Assembly: GCA_905220665.1 (NCBI GenBank) | Contig: CAJNAR010000148.1 | Coordinates: 248,001-312,000 of the forward strand | Direction: 5' to 3' | DNA length: 64,000 nucleotides | Source of the DNA: Albugo candida | Lineage: Eukaryota; Oomycota; Peronosporomycetes; Albuginales; Albuginaceae | Shown: one piece after another, positions 44,551 to 56,108 of the stretch | How the letters are laid out: every line of letters begins with the position of its first letter | Position numbering within the stretch: the stretch's first letter is position 1 | Program-made: the position numbers and the translations under genes | The notes under the pieces: model-generated | Told to the model about the DNA's origin: nothing | What the model saw: the letters and a program-made list of their open reading frames with translations, nothing else | The model's database searches: none

Positions 44551-45195
44551 TTAGATCCAATGGCTGGCTACTTTTATCGTCGGGAAGCGCGGATTGAAAA
44601 ATATGAGAAAGAAACTGCCAATCAGAAGAAAGATGAAGACGCGCAAGGGTGTCGAATATCCTGATATGACCAATCACGACTCTATCATCATTCTGAGTGG
44701 TATTGATTAAATTGGTAGTTGAAGCGGTACTTTGACGGTAGAAATACATCAGTTTCCAGACTCCAACGATAAATATATAAAAGATGACAATTCGGACGGT
44801 ACAGCTGGAACCCCACATGATTTCATCTGAAGACCGACTCGATCGATTGTGAATCCAGGCCGGAATATCCTCAAGTGGGGGCCAAGTTTTTGATACTCGC
44901 GAGTTTTGAAAGTCTGTGTGCATTTACGTGTCGTATTGCGATAGGTAGGGGTCTTCTTGTCGATCGTACACAAGGAATTATGAACCTGCTGAATGCATTC
45001 ATTCTCGTGAACCAGATTCAGGGTATCAGAAGTGTTTCTATCGCCATTGTCTTCGGATAATTGAGTCACAAACTCGTGTGCGTCCAATGTGATTTTCTCT
45101 CGTTTTCTTGAGGTGTGGTCGTTTAAACGATGTAAAGTCGCTGTCTCTGCTAATTCGTAGTTTTTTAAATTCATACACGCTCGTGTTCGCTTCAT
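44551..45195 (-). CDS. Small membrane protein with two C-terminal TM helices, 3 exons, unknown function
   Basis: Exons 45195-44970, 44913-44731 and 44660-44551 join over introns of 56 and 70 bp in agreeing phase; the product is 172 residues. The N-terminal ~115 residues are polar (MKRTRACMNLKNYELAE..., ...KTWPPLEDIPAWIHNRSS). Two hydrophobic helices follow: RIVIFYIFIVGVWKLMYFY and, after the second splice, LRVFIFLLIGSFFLIFF, then a short tail FPTIKVASHWI. It was found only by splicing; the unspliced frames hide the second helix. No family is recognised. The hairpin-like pair of close C-terminal helices with a cytosolic N-terminus resembles ER or endosomal small membrane proteins in general layout. 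The upstream in-frame start is a TTG, so Met 45195 is preferred. Confidence 0.6.
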
Positions 45196-45946
45196 TTTTT
45201 GCAGCTTCAAAGAGATTGTTTCATGCAAAAGGTTTCTCTACAATGACGCAGGTTCCGAGTCCTTGTCTCATGTACCGAAAAGATTGATGACAGCGATTCA
45301 AGTTCAAGTCGAGAGTGGGATATATGAAACGTCGATGTGATTGCGAATTAAGGAATGCGTGTGCATTCCTCTATAACATGATTGGCTCAGCTAAAAATTG
45401 TCACCTCTATAGTTGAATGTCTATCGCTAGAAATACTTTTTTTCCGTGACACGAGAGCATGCGTGAATTACAAGGTCGTTGTTTGAGGTTTTATAGAAAT
45501 GATCGCGCCTTATATTATAATGTTCAAGTTGATGTTGAGGATGCGTGGGGGAAGGGTTGTAGATATAAGTTCTGTCAGGAAGTCGCAATTCATTTGTCGA
45601 CGTAGCGCGTCACGGAATCAGATCTTCACACTCTACATGGATTGGAGCATTTGATAAAACGTCGCACCTAAGAGTCAGTATGCGACGTGCTATTAAGTGT
45701 AGAATCGTACGTTCGATCGATCAAACGAGATGGGAAAGGCGGATTATCAGTCTTTTGTCAGTTATTGCTAATTTGAGGTATAACCTTTCACTTATCAGAA
45801 GCACTAACAGTGATACGTCAAGCACGCACATGCAAAGACTCTGCGAAACCTTAACGACTGTCCGAACGCGTGGCCGTTCAAACCGCATTTTGTGTCTATT
45901 CTTAGTACACCATGACCGACCCGCGCAACAGTAACCTGCCTCTGCG
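45196..45946. promoter_or_regulatory. Divergent intergenic region between membrane protein and Ca2+ channel
   Basis: About 750 bases separate the two divergent starts. Open frames here (for example 45680-45934) show no conserved content. No repeats were noticed. Promoters for both genes must lie here by position. Confidence 0.45.
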
Positions 45947-48900
45947 ATGACCATGAATGATATGAGTGAGTGCGCTCTCGCCATCAGCGCAAAGATTCAT
46001 CACTCGGATACCAAAGAAGCATCGATCGAATCAAAATCAACAGAACGCACTCCAGAAAACCTTCTATCCACTTCACAAACATCTCTAAATATGAACAAAA
46101 TCGAGCCTAAAACAATTGAAGCAAACGCTTCATTTCGAAAAACTGCTCCACCACTACGAAACTTGCATTCCTTTCTTTTTGCTCAATCCAGTAGAAGCCT
46201 TAATTTTGCCGGGACTTCCTTGTATATTTTCACCAGACACAATTGTGTACGGCGATGGTGCATCCGTATCGCAACATCTCGACTACTTGACATTATTGTC
46301 GTCAGTGCAATCATTGCAAACTCCGCCATCCTTGGAATCACAGATTACAGTGTCGTGGATCTTCACATGAATCCGACTGTGGTTGGATATAAATTCGAAA
46401 ATGGAGTGATGGTCGAGGCTTACTCACAATCCAATTGGATCGTACAAAATTCAGAGCTTCCATTTACCGCTCTATTTACGGTCGAGTGTGCACTCAAAAT
46501 CGTTGCAATGGGATTATTTCGTTCAAAAGGAGCCTATTTGAGGGACGGATGGAACGTCCTCGATTTTGTAGTTGTATTAATGAGGTATGTGAGTTCCTCA
46601 TCCACTACTTCACATAGCTTACTATAACCTGGCATTTTATAGTCTCATTGGCATTTTCCCGAGTATTCCAAATGTATCAGCAATTCGGACGATTCGAGTT
46701 TTACGCCCACTTCGATCGCTCTCAATGATTCCAGGAATGCGAAGATTGATTTCAGCACTTTTAGAAGCACTTCCAGCGCTCGCCAATGTGGTCATTTTAC
46801 AGCTTTTTGTCTTCCTTATATTTGGAATCCTCGGAATACAATTATTCGGCGGTCTGATGACGAGTCGATGTCGTTTGACGCCATATCCAATCATGATGCC
46901 CGTCAACCAAGACGGTGTTTTCATTTGGCCCGTTCCTCCTGATTACCTCGCAAACGCTATTGCCGATCCACTCAAATATCAATGTTTACAGGAACCCCTC
47001 TTGAGTCATGAGGATCGCACTACACGATTTTTTACTAAAGAAACCTCACCATGGAGATATCCTCGAGATTGTTTTTGGCCAATCAATACAACCGATGAAG
47101 CCTTGTGCACATTTTCCACCGAGTCTGGAGTCCATCGATGCACTCTCGGGAATGTTTGTGGCTCCAACTATGACACATTCGGTAATCCTCGTTTCAAAAA
47201 TCAAAAAGTGATGCAAAAAGCTGTGTATAGCACTGCATTCGACTATGGGTACACGACTTTTGATAATATTGGCAAAGCCTTTTTCACAATTTTTCAAGCA
47301 ATTACTCAGGAAGGATGGACAGTTATCATGTACATGACCATGGATACCTCTCAGCCGGTGTTAGCGTCGCTGTTTTTTGTGATACTGATGATATTCGCGA
47401 GCTTTTTTCTGATGAATTTGACACTTGCGGTCATTTCAGATGAGTTCAACTTGGACGATCAAAAGCGTCAAATGGCTGTTCCCTCACAAGGGTCACGTCG
47501 ATCCTCACGACTTGAATTCTCAACTTCTTTTTCATTTCTTCCATCAAAGTCGACCAATCGACCCAATCCCTCGCATACCTCTCCTCAACCCACTCAACGC
47601 AATAGACTGAGGAGATACTATCACTCAATTAGGAAATTCGCGCACATTCTTGTCTCTCATCAAGCATTCTCTGGTGTGATTATGCTCGTCATCATGGCAA
47701 ATACAACGGTTTTGGCGCTGGATCATTACCCGATGCCGCCAACGTTGAGCTCTAATTTGGAAGTAATCAATTTCGGGCTGTCATGTGTATTTGTGGTGGA
47801 AATGGTCCTCAAGATATTTGGTCTAGGTTTTTGTATGTACGCACGTGATCGATTCAATCTTTTTGACGCTTTTATTGTGGCAATGAGTATGTTGGAACTC
47901 ATCATTTCACCTCCCTCTTTTCTATCAAAAAACAGACCGTCGAGAGGCAGTGTCTCAGCTTTACGAACATTTCGATTATTTCGTGTGTTTAAATTGGCAC
48001 GCAATTGGAAATCATTGCGGGAATTATTGGCTCTTATCATACGCGCAGTCGCAGGGATCGCTAATTTCGCAGTTCTTCTCTTTCTTTTCATTTACATTTA
48101 CGCGCTTGTGGGCATTCAGGTACGTGAATCCTCGCACGAAATGCCTATGACTCAAGTGATACTGGCGAGTTATTAGTTTTATGCGAATACGATGCGATTC
48201 GATGCGGATGCGTACGCTGTGAGTGCTGCACACGGAACCGATTTGGTGTTTTGGAACGCACAGGTACGTCAACTATACGTTTGTATATACGTTTTTTGCT
48301 GAGATGGGGCTCTAGTTACCCCGTAGTAATTTTGACAGTTTATTGTGGGCGTTTGTGACCGTCTTTCAAGTTATTACTGGTGAAAATTGGAACAATGTGA
48401 TGTATGATGCTATTCGAGCAAACGGATTTTCTGCGTCAATTTATTTTATTTCATTGGTAATTCTCGGAAACTTTATTCTGATGAATTTATTTCTGGCTCT
48501 GCTATTGGATAATTTTGCGGGCAAAGGCGGGCGCGATACGGAAGAGAGACAGCGAGATTTACAGAATCTTGCAAAACGTTTGGGACCGTCCAAAGTGGCA
48601 CCAGAACACACAGATTTGACTCATGAGAATCGTAGCGGAACAGAATCTCCAGAAGGTCAGCCAGCGACGAATGGGAACACATCGCATGGTCAACACGTTG
48701 CTCGACACAGTCTGGTGCCTGTCGATGATATGGCGATGCCTATCGATCTGGAAAAGCTCAAGCCGCTGGAGAAAAACCATACAGTCGAAATAAAAAAGCG
48801 TGTGGATCGTTTTCACCTCAAGAAGCTCAGTGCATCAATCCAGGCTCTCGATGAGCCGAAAAATCTGCCTTCGTCAGATGTTGACGATCCACGCGACTTA

Positions 48901-51647
48901 TTCGATGAGATTGTCGAGTTTGAGAAGAAGGTTCGTGATGGTACTGTGGAGCCAAAAGCTGTAATGCAGATGAAGAAAAACAAAGAGGGACAAAGCTTGG
49001 ATACGTTCGAAGATCGATGGAGTTGGTTGCTAGCTTCATCGGAACTGCCTCCAACCAATACTTCGCTCTACTTTTTCACTGAGAAGCATCCGTGGCGGCG
49101 AGTGGCATTTGCAATCATCAATCATCCCATTTTTGACAACATTGTGCTGCTGTTAATTGCTGTGTCTTCAGTCGCTCTCGCAGTCGACAACCCGCTATCT
49201 GATCCAAGTTCATCGAGTGCCAAATCGCTCAAAACGCTGGAGAAAATTTGTACGGGAATATTTACTATTGAAATGCTTTTCAAAGTGTTTTCATTGGGTT
49301 TATTCATGCACAAAGAAGCGTATTTGCGTAACAATTGGAACGTGCTGGATGGGATCATTGTTGTCACTTCCTGGGTCACCTTGATCGCCGAGTCATCGAC
49401 ACAAGTCGCCAATTTTAAATTTCTTCGACCCTTACGTGGTCTTCGAGCCTTCCGTCCACTTCGAATGATCAGTCGACGTCCAGGTCTCAAACTCGTTGTG
49501 AACGCTCTTTTTGAATCCGTGCCGGCTGTCATGAACGTCATGTTTGTATGTGTGCTATTTTATCTCATCTTTAGTATCATAGCGGTCAACAACCTCAAAG
49601 GAACCTTTTACGAGTGTACGGGCAAAGTGTTTGATCAGCTGAGTCAACCTCAATTGAAATTTCTCACAATACCCTCCCCGTGGAAAGAGCTCTCCAACGA
49701 GCAGAAAAACTGGTTTGAAAACACAACTTGTCATGGCTTTACGACATTTGAACCGTACCCAGACGCGTCAGATTTGACTCGAATCACTTCTCGATACGTA
49801 TGTGAGTGTTGGGGCGCTTCATGGGAACCTCCAATTCCATGGAACTTTAACAATATTGGATGGGCAATGCTGACGTTCTTTGAGCTGTCGACCACCGAAG
49901 GCTGGGTGACGGTCATGACGCAAGCCATCGACGCGACCGATATCGATATGCAACCAATTCGCGACAATCAAATGAAATGGGCGTACTTTTTTGTGGTATT
50001 CAACCTCGTGGGAAGTTTTTTTGTGGTGAATTTATTTGTCGGAGTGATTATCGACAATTTCAATCGGATGAAAGCGGCTTTAGGAGGCGATTTTATGCTT
50101 ACTCCCGAGCAAAAGAAATGGATTGAGGCGCAAAAAGCAGCGTTGCGTATTGGGCCCGTGCGTGCAGTCAAAGTGCCTAAAAACAAGTATCGAAAGTGGA
50201 TCCATACAATCGTCCGAGCTTCCGGCTTTGAATGGTTTAGTATGATTTGTATTATTATCAATACGTTACTTATGGCGGCTCAATACTTTGGAGAAGCGAC
50301 ATTACAACTACGTGTTGTGAATTGGATCAATGAGATATTTGCTGGTGTGTTTACAATGGAGGCTTTGATGAAAGGAGTCGCGTACGGGTCCAATTACTTT
50401 GAAGATGCGTGGAATCGATTCGATTTCTTTGTAGTTGGGGGGACTCTATTAAGTGTGATTGTAGAGGCGGTAACTGGGACATCGGTACGTTCGATGGCAA
50501 TGTTAATTCGTGTGTTTCGAGTCACAAGAATTATGAGATTGATTAAAGCTTCCAAAAGTATCCAACAGATTTTGACGACTTTATATGTGGCGCTTCCGGG
50601 ACTTAGTAATGTTGCATCGATTCTGTTTCTAATGCTGTTTATCTATGCAACGATGGGAGTACAGTTGTTCGCAAAAGTCGCGCATGGAGATAATGTCGAT
50701 GATCATGCGAATTTTCAAGGGTTTTGGACAGCGATTTTACTGCTGCTTCGTTCTGCGACCGGAGAAGCTTGGGATGCACTGATGCACGATTATGCGACCA
50801 AGACGCCAGGATGTGTGTCGGATCCTTCGTTTAATGCGTCTATGTGCGGTTTTCACAATTTTGATGGATGTATACCGCTGAATGGATGTGGGAACCCGAT
50901 TGCGTATATTTATTTCTGCACATTTACGCTTTTGGTCACATATGTGATGTTGAATTTGACAATAGCTATCATTTTGGAAGGATTTTCGTCCTCTCAAATC
51001 GACGAAGAACCTATTTTTGAACCGGCATTATTGCTTGAATTTCGAACAAAATGGTCGTGGATTGATCCAAAAGCGGTTGGGTACATTCGGGTACAAGCAT
51101 TGTGTATTTTAGCCAATATCTTGGGTCCACCTTTGGGTATCGCGAATAAGAAAATGAACCGGAATCAGTTTGTGCGATACACAAGTACGAGGACGGGCTA
51201 AAGTTCGGTCGATACGTATGCTTATGATGTATTATGATTGTAGATAGTTTGTACCTTCCTTTGTACGAAGATGAAATGATCCATTTTCGAGATGTACTGC
51301 TGGCAATGACGCGGGAATTGGTCAAGGAGGTGCGTAATTGTGTAGATATGCACGTATGCTCTCGACTCACGTGCGATCTCTTTTTATTTGAGTAGAATTT
51401 GTCCAAAAACGCGCAAGATATTTCGGAAGTAGGCGTCTGCCATGCGGATGAAACAACACGACGTCGACTTGATTTTCATGCGCACGATTACTTTGCTATC
51501 TCTCGGATCCAGCATGCGGTCCTTCGTTGGCTTCATACGAAACGAGAATTGGAGGCTTTGTACATGGAGGAGTACAAGAATAAGATTAAGAAGCCCAGCG
51601 GCCGACCAAAGAAGACACGAGACGCTCGCGTGTATACGATTGGATGA
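45947..51647 (+). CDS. Four-domain voltage-gated Ca2+ channel alpha subunit (Cav-like), 6 exons
   Basis: Exons 45947-46584, 46643-48119, 48177-48263, 48316-51184, 51244-51329 and 51396-51647 (introns 52-66 bp) give 1802 residues. Four homologous 6-TM domains are visible. S4 voltage sensors: IRTIRVLRPLRSL (I), LRTFRLFRVFKLAR (II), FKFLRPLRGLRAFRPLR (III), LIRVFRVTRIMRLIK (IV). Pore loops: FQAITQEGW, FQVITGENW, FELSTTEGW and LRSATGEAW, that is Glu at the selectivity position in all four domains (EEEE), the mark of Ca2+-selective channels. The exon of 87 bp lies in the domain II turret. The cytoplasmic C-terminus is short and ends in a basic stretch with GRPKKTRDARV. No EF-hand or IQ motif is obvious. 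Function in membrane Ca2+ entry is well supported; physiology (for example zoospore signalling) is inferred. Confidence 0.9.
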
Positions 51648-51690
51648 AAAATGATATGAATCACGCAAAATTATAGCAAATTGAATTGAT

Positions 51691-51748
51691 GAATTGTATG
51701 AAACATACGAATTGTACGAATCATACGAATTGTACGAATCATACGAAT
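51691..51748. repeat. 18-bp tandem repeat, about 3.2 copies
   Basis: Three consecutive 18-base units start at 51691, 51709 and 51727; the last two are identical (GAATTGTACGAATCATAC) and the first differs at three positions. A partial fourth copy (GAATA) follows. It fills the 115-bp gap between the convergent stops of the Ca2+ channel and the BED-RraA gene, so it lies in both 3' UTRs. Confidence 0.85.
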
Positions 51749-51762
51749 AGCAGGTTTCATGG

Positions 51763-52764
51763 TTATAAAGGTTGTGATCGAAAGCGCTGGAAGGAACGTT
51801 GAAGAGAATCGCCTTGCTGTACGGCATCAGTTATGCTGTTATCCTGCTCCTCGATCAATTCAGCTTTAACGGCAATGTCATTTGCATGTTCTGTCGGAAT
51901 TACAACAACGCCATTGACATCACCTCGAATTATGTCGCCACTTCGTACCACACAACCGGAAACAGCAATTGGTAGACCCACATTCACAACAGAGGTCGCA
52001 TTTCTCGACCCGTGAACCGATCTGCCACGGGAGAACGCTGGGAAACCCATGGTACATAATTCTTGTAAATCACGGACCCGTCCATCAGTCACAACACCGG
52101 CGACGCCGCGCGCCTTGGAAGCAGTTGCGAGCAAACCACCAAATACAGCAGTAGTGCTCTTTTCGGGCGCGCTGATCACAATCACATACCCCATATCTGC
52201 GGTGTCGATGTAATGAAATGGTAATTTCTTGACTTCCGGTCCTTTGTTAGGCAAAACTTTTACAGTGAATGCGGGCCCACAAATGTTGACAGAAAGCGGG
52301 TTGTCGTACCCTTGAACTAGATTTACATCCACTAAGTGTCCTTGAATATTACTATGAGCCAAAGCGTCTGCGATAGCGCAAGTTGATAGTTTGGCAAGTC
52401 GTAACAGCAAATTTGTATCAAACGTAATATCCGAGTCCAACATCCGAAGTCCTTGAAGCATATGAGAGTTTGTATGATTCCCGTAATTTACCGTTGCATT
52501 AGATGAAAGATTTAAATTGGTACTCATGGAAGTAGCAGCGCCACTATCGTTTGCGGCACCAGACACGTTCAGGGATGGAGGCGAGCGCTGATTGCTTTGA
52601 AAATTAGGACAGCAATCTGTCTGTCGAAGATGTTCTGCGAGTCGCGTTGCATTTGAAGCGTACTTCTTTTTACACTTTTTACATTCGTATCGCGCTAATC
52701 CTTTGCCACCAATGGGCTCCAAGCGGGTAAAATAATCGTATACATTACTCGGCTTGCGGCCCAT
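51763..52764 (-). CDS. BED-type zinc finger fused to an RraA / HMG-CHA aldolase-like domain
   Basis: Single exon, 333 residues. Residues ~8-52 carry a BED-like finger: aromatic opening VYDYFTRLEP, then C28-x2-C31, His45 and Cys51/52. After a Ser/Asn-rich linker, residues ~122-330 form an RraA-like domain: FGGLLATASKARGVAGVVTDGRVRDLQEL supplies the GG platform and the D-G-x-x-R-D motif that binds metal and pyruvate-type substrates in 4-hydroxy-4-methyl-2-oxoglutarate/oxaloacetate aldolases, and GDIIRGDVNGVVVIP is the second signature. The enzyme motifs are intact, so catalysis is possible. The finger suggests DNA binding. In transposon hosts BED fingers often come from hAT elements; here it is joined to an enzyme in one frame with no intron. 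Confidence 0.85.
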   Translation of the reverse strand: MGRKPSNVYDYFTRLEPIGGKGLARYECKKCKKKYASNATRLAEHLRQTDCCPNFQSNQRSPPSLNVSGAANDSGAATSMSTNLNLSSNATVNYGNHTNSHMLQGLRMLDSDITFDTNLLLRLAKLSTCAIADALAHSNIQGHLVDVNLVQGYDNPLSVNICGPAFTVKVLPNKGPEVKKLPFHYIDTADMGYVIVISAPEKSTTAVFGGLLATASKARGVAGVVTDGRVRDLQELCTMGFPAFSRGRSVHGSRNATSVVNVGLPIAVSGCVVRSGDIIRGDVNGVVVIPTEHANDIAVKAELIEEQDNSITDAVQQGDSLQRSFQRFRSQPL

Positions 52765-52942
52765 TTGTTACGTTATTTTCGTAAATTGCACTTAGAAATA
52801 TTCCCTGTATCGGTTATCCGACGCTGGCGGTACGGAGATAAGAATTTATGGTAATATTACCTACTGATTTAACTGTAGTTTTTCTCATGCTTACTTACAG
52901 TACAAAATACAGTTGGACAATCTGATTCTAATTGATCTCAAC

Positions 52943-54019
52943 TCAGATCGATTCAGATTCGTCAGAGCCGTCTATTTCTTCTGATACAAATTCCCGAATT
53001 TCAGGCTCAGCGTTGAACCTCACTGTAAACTTCTTTCTGCCCGTTTTCCAACTCAAAGGATCTAAAGATGTTATGTGAGCGGGAACCCTTCCGCACGCTT
53101 GTACCAACCGCTCCCGGATGGCCGCTTGCTCGGTAGATTGATGTTGCACTAATCGCATTTGAGAGTCGAGTCTCCTTGACCGCAAAAGCGTACGCCCCAG
53201 TCGATGATCTCCGTCTTCGCGAGAAGTACTCTTACGAAACCCGCCAAGAAATGTTACCAAATTGGGGTCCGTCGCGTCGAATTGAAGTCCACCGGAATCT
53301 ATTCGCCGTAAATTACTTCCGTAGGAACCTTCAATGTTGACATTGGAGAATGAATTTCGAGCTTGTGATTCTTCCTCATCCGAGCTTACCTCAATATTCG
53401 TTTGTTCGTTCAAGTTGCTCCTAGTACTTTCTTGTTGTGGAGTCTCCACCGGCACGATAATATCATGATCGACTATTTCCTCATCGTCCTTGGTAATCAG
53501 AATCGGTAGCTTGTCTTCTTCGGACTCTAAAAGTGCGATCGACGAACTCTGACGAACCACTTTTTGTAGTTCTCTCTGTACTTGCTTTTTGTGACGGAAG
53601 TAATCTTTCGTTGAAGTGGCAGAAATCATCATGTCATCTTTCTCATTGGAGGTTGGACTTGGCGTCTCAGTCGAGTCACTCATGTCTTTCGAAACGTAAT
53701 TATAAGATGATGCGGAATTCCTCTCCCCTCTTTGCTGTATACTCATTGACGGCTCGGAAATTCGGAAAGACTCATTCGATAATGGCTGTTCGAGAAACGT
53801 ACTCGTAGATGAGGTTCTCGGTCGGCGATGATGCCGATTCGCAGTACTAAATTGGCTGTAGGCAGTTTGAGCGTTGTATATGAAGCGTCTACGCGGTCGA
53901 ATACTTTCATACTCATCATTTCCATCTCCTGCACCGAAAGATTCCCCTCCGTCTTGCTTGGTGTGAGTCGGAGACAGCCTCTGATTATCGGACGACTGCG
54001 TCGACTGGGCTGATAACAT
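52943..54019 (-). CDS. Disordered Ser/Glu-rich protein of unknown function
   Basis: Single open frame of 358 codons with Met at 54019. Composition is dominated by Ser, Thr, Asn, Glu and Asp, with acidic runs (SSDEEES, ESEEDKLP, DGSDESES). A short ordered-looking segment at ~325-345 reads KKFTVRFNAEPEIREF; T-V-R-F resembles an RVxF-type PP1 docking motif, but such motifs are common by chance. No TM, no signal peptide. Length, strong codon-like pattern and lack of stops support a real gene, but no family was recognised. Confidence 0.6.
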   Translation of the reverse strand: MLSAQSTQSSDNQRLSPTHTKQDGGESFGAGDGNDEYESIRPRRRFIYNAQTAYSQFSTANRHHRRPRTSSTSTFLEQPLSNESFRISEPSMSIQQRGERNSASSYNYVSKDMSDSTETPSPTSNEKDDMMISATSTKDYFRHKKQVQRELQKVVRQSSSIALLESEEDKLPILITKDDEEIVDHDIIVPVETPQQESTRSNLNEQTNIEVSSDEEESQARNSFSNVNIEGSYGSNLRRIDSGGLQFDATDPNLVTFLGGFRKSTSREDGDHRLGRTLLRSRRLDSQMRLVQHQSTEQAAIRERLVQACGRVPAHITSLDPLSWKTGRKKFTVRFNAEPEIREFVSEEIDGSDESESI

Positions 54020-54197
54020 TCCAACTTGAAAAATACCGAGTCCGAAAGACGACGTTGTGTGTCACATAGAACCACAGGAAAGAAAATCACAACGTATGTA
54101 CCGTATATACCGCGTGTACCGTGTGCAACGTGTTTCTTATTTTTCTTTTAACAAAATGATTTTTTTCTAATGGATTACATGGTCCAGTCGGATCACT

Positions 54198-56108
54198 TCA
54201 CGCCGATAAACGACGGTGCCAACCTTGTAATTTCAGATATTGAAGCGAGTATTCTACTTTACACGATGGTTTATACGACGCGATATGGTCCAATTCTACA
54301 GAAACACTTTCATTCTTTGTTTCTGCGACAATTTTCTACAAAAGCGCTTTTCAGTTTCTCACTAAGTACTTATAACAATTCGTACCTCTTCTTTGAGTAC
54401 GCGATATTTGGCGTGTTGGCGGAATGATTCTTCTGTCATGCGGTTTTCGCCCTCGTGATCTAAATGCGTCTCGTTTTCCTGCTCTCTGTTCGTACTTCTC
54501 GCTGGATCAAGCGGAATCGCAGAACAAGCGCCAGGTGTGCAGTAATACAAACATCTTGGCAGTTTGAGTAACATGTGTACATTCCGACCGACGCGGAAAA
54601 TTTCTGATTCGTCAGCTTGACACGGCAGCATGAGACAGCACTTGAAGGTAGATAAAGGCATTTCGCCTATACCAAACGCTCTCCCGTGCGATAAACTGGT
54701 ATGAAGATGACTCAATTCATCAAAATCGCGCCGATGAAACCTGCAGTTTGATGTGAGTTTTCCTGTAATGGAGTCGCACACATAATTTACGAACACTCCT
54801 CCCGATGCGGAATGAAACTCTAATTTCTCTCCAAACTTGTGATTAAATAAATGAGCGTGTAAAACCGACCTCCACATGACATCCAATTCGGTGATGGAGA
54901 AGAAATGTGCCTACATTGAAAGATGATAAATTTTGAAGAAGCGATTTCGTCTTACGTACAAAAAATCCTTCGTGTCCGGCTTTTTCAACACGCCTCCGCT
55001 TCTGACCTGTTGCCGCTCTATGATCGTCTTTCAAGTCTTGATAAATCTCTCCTGTAGGACACGGTGGTTCCCATAAGACCGATTTTAATTCGGCAGAGGC
55101 TTCTTGCTACAAAAAAAACGCGTAATTAACCGCTGGATTAATGTGCGATTTCCTAAGTAGCAAACCGATCCCAATGCTTTTGATGATTTGTTAAGTAACG
55201 CGACTCGATTGTGAGCCAGTTTACTGGGATTGATATTTAACAGCTCTATCAAATGGAAGTTAATTACACTTTATATTTCGTGCTCATCGTACCTATCAAA
55301 CTCTTTTGCACAACGACTCCATCAAATGCAGCCCAATAGACTTCTGTTCTCGGAGTATCGATATTTTCTCGCGTTTCGGCTACTCGAATTCGTTTGTTAA
55401 GTGGAAGGATTTGGCCTTGAAAAAAAGCTTCATCTCCAGAATCGTAATACGGCGTCACATTTTCATCATCATCGTCTTCGTCTTCTTCCTCATCTTCTTC
55501 ATCTTCTTCATCCTCCTCATCTTCTACTTCTTCCTCTTCATTGACTTCTTGCGGCTCAATTTCTCGCGCAGGATTTACTTCCGATCGGTCGTTATTGACG
55601 AGATTGTACTGCGTAGAAACGATAAACATTGGTGTTGAACGAGCCGATTCATTGTTCACAGGATTCGCACTGCCGATTTCAATTTGTGAGGCTGTTGTCT
55701 CAAAAGAGCTGTTAGGCGCTCGAGTGCTCTGCCATCCATTCTCAACAATGTAGGTGGAAGCAGCTTCAATATTGCCATGAAACATATCACACTTAACACG
55801 GGATCAACTCAGGATGCTTCTTGATTGAACATCATCATGAAACGTACCACCCGTTGTAATGTCGAGACTGGGACGTGTGGAAATACGTTCTCTAGAGTTT
55901 CCATTAAACCTGGAATTCCTGGAAATTTTTTGGATAGTACCGTGGGCAACAAAACAGACGCACGGTCAGAGCGTCTATTTGAGATACTGAGGAAACACAT
56001 GTTGAACTTTTCACACACGAGCGAACTTGATTGATTGGAAGGTTTAGTTGAGTTTGTGTCTTGTATCACGATAAGTGCGGCCAGAGCAATCTGTGTCTCG
56101 CATTGCAA
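54198..56108 (-). CDS. CUE-domain protein with acidic linker and unknown C-terminal domain, 6 exons
   Basis: Six exons were pieced together: 56108-55848, 55791-55293, 55245-55166, 55106-54960, 54910-54386 and 54335-54198, with introns of 56, 47, 59, 49 and 50 bp, all in agreeing phase; product about 549 residues. Exon 1-2 junction restores a CUE domain (LENVFPHVPVSTLQRVCDMF then GNIEAASTYIVENGW), the ubiquitin-binding three-helix fold. A strongly acidic Glu/Asp run (~residues 165-190) follows, then VTPYYDSGDEAFFQGQI. The C-terminal half contains a basic patch (GQKRRRVEKAGHEG) and a Cys/His-containing region (CCLMLPC, CLYYCTPGAC) not tied to any family. The N-terminal start is uncertain; Met 56108 is the first in frame. 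Ubiquitin binding is inferred. Confidence 0.65.

Noticed and set aside
51384..51827. Minus-strand frame with repeated Tyr-Asp-Ser-Tyr-Asn units
   Set aside because: It is the translation of the 18-bp tandem repeat on the antisense side of the channel's last exons, not a separate gene.
54170..54427. Plus-strand 85-codon frame starting MDYMVQSDHF
   Set aside because: It overlaps the last exon and intron of the CUE gene on the other strand, where phase-consistent splicing gives a better explanation.
55306..55638. Plus-strand frame rich in Ile/Phe that looks like membrane helices
   Set aside because: It is the antisense of the Glu/Asp-rich linker of the CUE protein, which always reads as Phe/Leu/Ser-rich on the other strand.
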